Source of the DNA: Chitinophagaceae bacterium IBVUCB1
Lineage (GTDB): Bacteria > Bacteroidota > Bacteroidia > Chitinophagales > Chitinophagaceae
Reading direction: 5' to 3'
NCBI GenBank assembly: GCA_002127285.1
Contig: NFUW01000002.1
Location: 1,151,630 to 1,215,629, forward strand
Length of the DNA: 64,000 nucleotides
In this document: positions 61,085 to 64,000 of the stretch, piece after piece
Position numbering within the stretch: position 1 is the first letter of the stretch
Layout: every line of letters begins with the position of its first letter
Translations under genes and position numbers: made by a program
The notes under the pieces: generated by a model
Databases searched by the model: none
The model's input: the letters and a program-made list of their open reading frames with translations, nothing else
What the model was told of the DNA's origin: nothing

Positions 61085-61660
61085 ATGCAGACAAATAGAG
61101 AGATTTCTGCAAAATATGATAAATGGATTATCAAACTAATAATTAAGAGGAAAGCTTTTTTTGTATTCTGGGGTAATGATAAGACGGATGAAGATAAAAA
61201 TAAAATGCTCTTAGACTCTGATGACAACTTACTATTATTTAAGAGCCCATCTGCAGTGCTGTCGTACCTCGGCAAAAAGAAATCCTTGTTTGACGATAAA
61301 AACATACGAAAGTGGCACAAGGATTTCAAAAAGCCCGGGCGTGCGGATATTATAATAGATATAGACCTTTTACAAAATGCAATACTAGAATTTGAAAATA
61401 GAGCAATCTTTGAAGAATTAATTAATGCATGGAGCATCGTTGATGACTATGCATACCAAACAGAGAATAAAAAAATGTTGAAAATATGTCAATCAAAACA
61501 AATAAAGAACCTGTTTGATTTAAATTGTAACATGTACCTATGGACAAGTATTGAAAAGAATGTTCAAAAAAACATGAAGATATTAGATGAGGAAAAAGTA
61601 GTTGAGCTACTAGAAAAGTTGTATGAGTTATTCATCGAGAAAGTAGTGATAACAAAATAG
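61085..61660 (+). CDS. Uncharacterised AT-rich 191-residue protein, immunity-like
   Basis: A soluble protein of 191 residues. It begins with a basic N-terminal helix and FFVFWGNDKTDEDKNKMLLDSDDN, followed by LFDDKNIRKWHKDF. It has many helices and a Lys/Glu-rich C-terminus. The style resembles small standalone immunity proteins that I have seen near contact-dependent or polymorphic toxins, but no toxin gene is nearby. The AT-rich base composition differs from neighbours. No function is assigned. Confidence 0.7.
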   Translation: MQTNREISAKYDKWIIKLIIKRKAFFVFWGNDKTDEDKNKMLLDSDDNLLLFKSPSAVLSYLGKKKSLFDDKNIRKWHKDFKKPGRADIIIDIDLLQNAILEFENRAIFEELINAWSIVDDYAYQTENKKMLKICQSKQIKNLFDLNCNMYLWTSIEKNVQKNMKILDEEKVVELLEKLYELFIEKVVITK

Positions 61661-61670
61661 ATACAAACAA

Positions 61671-61695
61671 AAAACCCCGCTCATCACGGGGTTTT
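61671..61695. terminator. Bidirectional terminator
   Basis: AAAACCCCG (61671-61679) pairs with CGGGGTTTT (61687-61695), with a 7-nt loop. It separates the convergent gene at 61085 and the S9 peptidase gene. Confidence 0.85.
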
Positions 61696-61698
61696 CAA

Positions 61699-63840
61699 TT
61701 ACTTCAAATACGTATCAAAGTAGTCAGTTATCTTCTGCATCAGGTGTATGCGGTCTTTGCCGCGTACGTTGTGCTCGTAGCCGGGGTACACAAAATAATC
61801 TACCTGCACGTTTTCATCCACTGCTTTCTTTATAAAGTTGATGGAGTGTTGCCATACTACGGTGGCATCGTCTGTACCGTGTATCACCAGCAGCTTACCT
61901 TGCAGGTTTTTTACTTTGGTCAGCAGGTTGGCATCTTCGTAGCCCTGCGGGTTTTGCTCAGGGTGTTTCATATAGCGTTCTGTGTACATTATCTCGTACA
62001 TCTTCCAGTCCATCACGGGGCCACCTGCAACACCTACTTTAAACACGCCGGGGTGGCGCAGCATCAGCGATGTAGTCATAAACCCGCCAAAGCTCCAGCC
62101 ATGCACGCCCATACGGTTGGCATCAACAAACGGCAGCGACTTCAGATAGTCCACACCACGTAGCTGGTCTTTCATCTCTATCGTACCCAGTCTGCCCCAT
62201 ATCGCGCTTTCAAAATCGTAGCCACGGTTGGCACTGCCGCGCCCATCCATCGTAAACACTACATAACCACGCTGCGCCATATACTCGTACCATAGATTAC
62301 CACTTTCGGGAAACGTATTGCGTATCAACTGCACATGCGGGCCGTTGTACAGGTACACCACAACAGGGTACTTCTTACGCTCGTTGAAGTTGGTGGGCAA
62401 TATCAGCTTGCCGTATAGTGGTGTACCATCGCCCGCATACAGGGTGATGTTGCGCACCTCGGGGCGGTCATAATCTGCCAGCGTGTTAGGCGCATCCAGC
62501 AGCGTTTCGCTGTAGCCGTTGTTTGTACCTACTACCATTGTGCGTTTGGGCACGCCTGCACCACTATATACATCATATATATACTCGCCGCTTTCGTTGG
62601 GCAGGGCAGTATGTACGCCTGCACCTATATCTATACGGCGCATATTGCCATTGTTCCAGTTAACGGTATAGCTATGCTTTTCCATCGGGCTTTCTTTGGC
62701 AGCAGCTACAATGATTTGCTGGCGTTCTTTATTCATGCCCAGTATATCGTTTACCACCCACTTGCTTTTGGTCAGTTGTTGCAGCATCTTGCCCTGTGTA
62801 TTGTACAGGTACAGGTGCATATATCCATCGCGCTGGCTCCACCAGATGAATTTATCATTGCTTTCGGGCAAGAAAGTCATGGGGTGCAATGGCTCTGCAT
62901 ATTTATCGCTGCCTTCTTCAAACAATGTTTTTACAAACAGTCCTGTTTCGGCATCGTACTGGTTCAGCCATATATGGTCTTGCGCACGGTTTACGATGGC
63001 TATAAACACAAATCGTTCATCGGGGCTCCAGCTAATGTTGGTTAGGTATTGGTCTTTAGGGCCTGCGGTTTGTAAGGTTATTGTCTTGCCGGAACGGATG
63101 CTGTACACACGCAATTGCACGGTGTGCGATGTGCCGCCTGCCATCGGGTATTTTACGTTTTCATTTACCGCAGGTGTTACCAACCAATTCACAACGGGAT
63201 AGTCTGCCACCATTGTTTGGTCCATATGGTAGTATGCCAGCTTATTGCCATTGGGCGAAAAGAAGATACCACCCTCTATGCCAAATTCGTTTCGGTGTAC
63301 GTTGGATGCACCGTTGGTGATGTCTTTGTCCTTATCGTCAGTTAGTTGCAGGGTTTGCTTGTCCTTATTGATGAGGTACAGGTTGTTATCTATTGTATAA
63401 GCTATGTTCAGGCTCTTATCTATTACCGTATTAGCAGCTTTCTCAGGCAGGCTCACCCAGTTTTCCCACATGTAGCCTGCGGCGGTCTTAGTACCTTTTT
63501 TCAAATCGTTCCCCGTCTGAAAATACACATAGCCTTTGTCTATCCACTTCATAGCAGGTATGCCTTTCAGCTTGCCGCCAATAGCTTCGTTCAATTCTTT
63601 CAATCGCAATACAGTATCTACTTTACCATCAGGAAAGCTTGTGCTGAACCATGTATCATTAGCTACTTGATACATATTGTTGGTAGCAGGCTCCCAGCTT
63701 ACTTGTTTCAGCCCCTTGGGAGCCAGTGTACCCGTCATGCCATTGGTAGCCTCTGCCATGGTAAACTGCTTTTTCTGTGCATGGGCTGCTACTGCCATCA
63801 ATGCCATGCCTGCCAATGCAAGCTGTTTTATATGCTTCAT
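61699..63840 (-). CDS. S9-family (dipeptidyl peptidase IV-like) exported serine peptidase
   Basis: A 713-residue exported peptidase. The signal peptide ends near AHAQ (residue 22). An N-terminal eight-bladed beta-propeller (DPPIV_N) spans about residues 90-460, followed by the alpha/beta hydrolase domain with Ser583 in GWSFGG. Asp657 (or 658) in HGTDDATV and His690 in YPGYEHNV complete the triad. This matches DPP-IV-type enzymes that cleave X-Pro or X-Ala dipeptides from N-termini, although exact specificity is not read. It is periplasmic, divergent from the next gene. Confidence 0.94.
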   Translation of the reverse strand: MKHIKQLALAGMALMAVAAHAQKKQFTMAEATNGMTGTLAPKGLKQVSWEPATNNMYQVANDTWFSTSFPDGKVDTVLRLKELNEAIGGKLKGIPAMKWIDKGYVYFQTGNDLKKGTKTAAGYMWENWVSLPEKAANTVIDKSLNIAYTIDNNLYLINKDKQTLQLTDDKDKDITNGASNVHRNEFGIEGGIFFSPNGNKLAYYHMDQTMVADYPVVNWLVTPAVNENVKYPMAGGTSHTVQLRVYSIRSGKTITLQTAGPKDQYLTNISWSPDERFVFIAIVNRAQDHIWLNQYDAETGLFVKTLFEEGSDKYAEPLHPMTFLPESNDKFIWWSQRDGYMHLYLYNTQGKMLQQLTKSKWVVNDILGMNKERQQIIVAAAKESPMEKHSYTVNWNNGNMRRIDIGAGVHTALPNESGEYIYDVYSGAGVPKRTMVVGTNNGYSETLLDAPNTLADYDRPEVRNITLYAGDGTPLYGKLILPTNFNERKKYPVVVYLYNGPHVQLIRNTFPESGNLWYEYMAQRGYVVFTMDGRGSANRGYDFESAIWGRLGTIEMKDQLRGVDYLKSLPFVDANRMGVHGWSFGGFMTTSLMLRHPGVFKVGVAGGPVMDWKMYEIMYTERYMKHPEQNPQGYEDANLLTKVKNLQGKLLVIHGTDDATVVWQHSINFIKKAVDENVQVDYFVYPGYEHNVRGKDRIHLMQKITDYFDTYLK

Positions 63841-63948
63841 ACTGCTGATTTGATAACTGAGGGCTGAAATTATTGAATATCAGCCAAAAACCTATCCCCC
63901 GTTTGGGGGCGTGCAAAACAATTTTATGTGTATGTTCGTTTATAGTTT

Positions 63949-64000
63949 ATGTTTCGATTAGCCATTGCATTACTGCTGTTATTACCTGCTATTGCCCGCG
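63949..64000 (+). CDS. Start of an exported protein gene (3' partial)
   Basis: ATG at 63949 begins MFRLAIALLLLLPAIAR, a typical signal peptide; the window ends within it. Upstream is a CCCCC-GTTT-GGGGG hairpin (63896-63909). The product cannot be identified. Confidence 0.5.
   Translation, partial: MFRLAIALLLLLPAIAR

Noticed and set aside
63896-63909. Terminator before the last partial gene
   Set aside because: A 5-bp C/G hairpin without a T tract on either side; too short to call.

Overview
The window looks like a chromosome segment of a Bacteroidota bacterium, most likely from the Chitinophagales/Chitinophagaceae side of the phylum. The taxonomic call is inference. It rests on a type IX secretion (T9SS) C-terminal sorting domain, a PorW/SprE-like T9SS protein, a DUF5686 outer-membrane-type protein, M56/BlaI and ECF/anti-sigma pairs of Bacteroidota type, and many promoter-like TAnnTTTG (-7) elements with few Shine-Dalgarno sequences. 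Genes are dense on both strands. I see no rRNA, CRISPR array, insertion sequence or prophage. One tRNA (Gln, TTG anticodon) is present.

Layout. 1-7.6 kb: end of an Ig-repeat T9SS-secreted protein, acetyl-CoA synthetase, tRNA-Gln, the elongasome pair mrdA-rodA and an MBL-fold hydrolase. 7.6-9.4 kb (minus): ECF sigma factor, membrane anti-sigma-like protein and a small exported protein. 9.4-13.5 kb: fmt, aroQ (tail-to-tail overlap), a MarR regulator, xerD and a CPA2 antiporter. 13.5-20.4 kb: a surface-glycan-type cluster with GT2, two paralogous sugar epimerases, a fatty acid desaturase, a SAM methyltransferase and a 621-residue GT-C-like membrane protein; the middle of it is visibly AT-rich. 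20.4-26.8 kb (minus): DUF5686 protein, deoxynucleoside kinase, trpS, and a BlaI/M56 pair with a three-copy operator. 26.8-33.1 kb (plus): ZIP transporter, small membrane protein, glyA, a 747-residue exported protein with a possible Cys/His peptidase dyad, PPK2 and an orphan. 33.1-46.7 kb (minus): alpha/beta hydrolase, class III PHA synthase, lipoprotein, rplS-trmD-rimM, membrane protein, M32 carboxypeptidase, RelA/SpoT, DUF1801 and the PorW/SprE-like protein. 47.2-54 kb (plus): short membrane protein, AtpZ-like pair, SprT-like protein, M13 peptidase, and two adjacent genes with related signal peptides and a shared leader (one a vWA protein). 54-56.9 kb (minus): TPR histidine kinase and MarC. 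56.9-61.7 kb (plus): pepT, DUF1573, UbiA-type prenyltransferase, dapB and two orphans. 61.7-64 kb: S9/DPP-IV peptidase (minus) and the start of another exported protein (plus).

Most genes are housekeeping or envelope functions. The most unusual material is: the regular 11-residue Asp-Ser repeat in the PorW/SprE-like protein; the His/Cys motif pair in the 29.5 kb protein; three evenly spaced palindromes in front of blaI; a 22-bp palindrome in front of the M13 peptidase gene; several -7 elements placed 4-7 nt from the start codon, which predicts leaderless mRNAs; and the epimerase/desaturase/methyltransferase/GT-C cluster. I found no clear defence island. Functions are assigned from motifs read by eye, and no database search was run.
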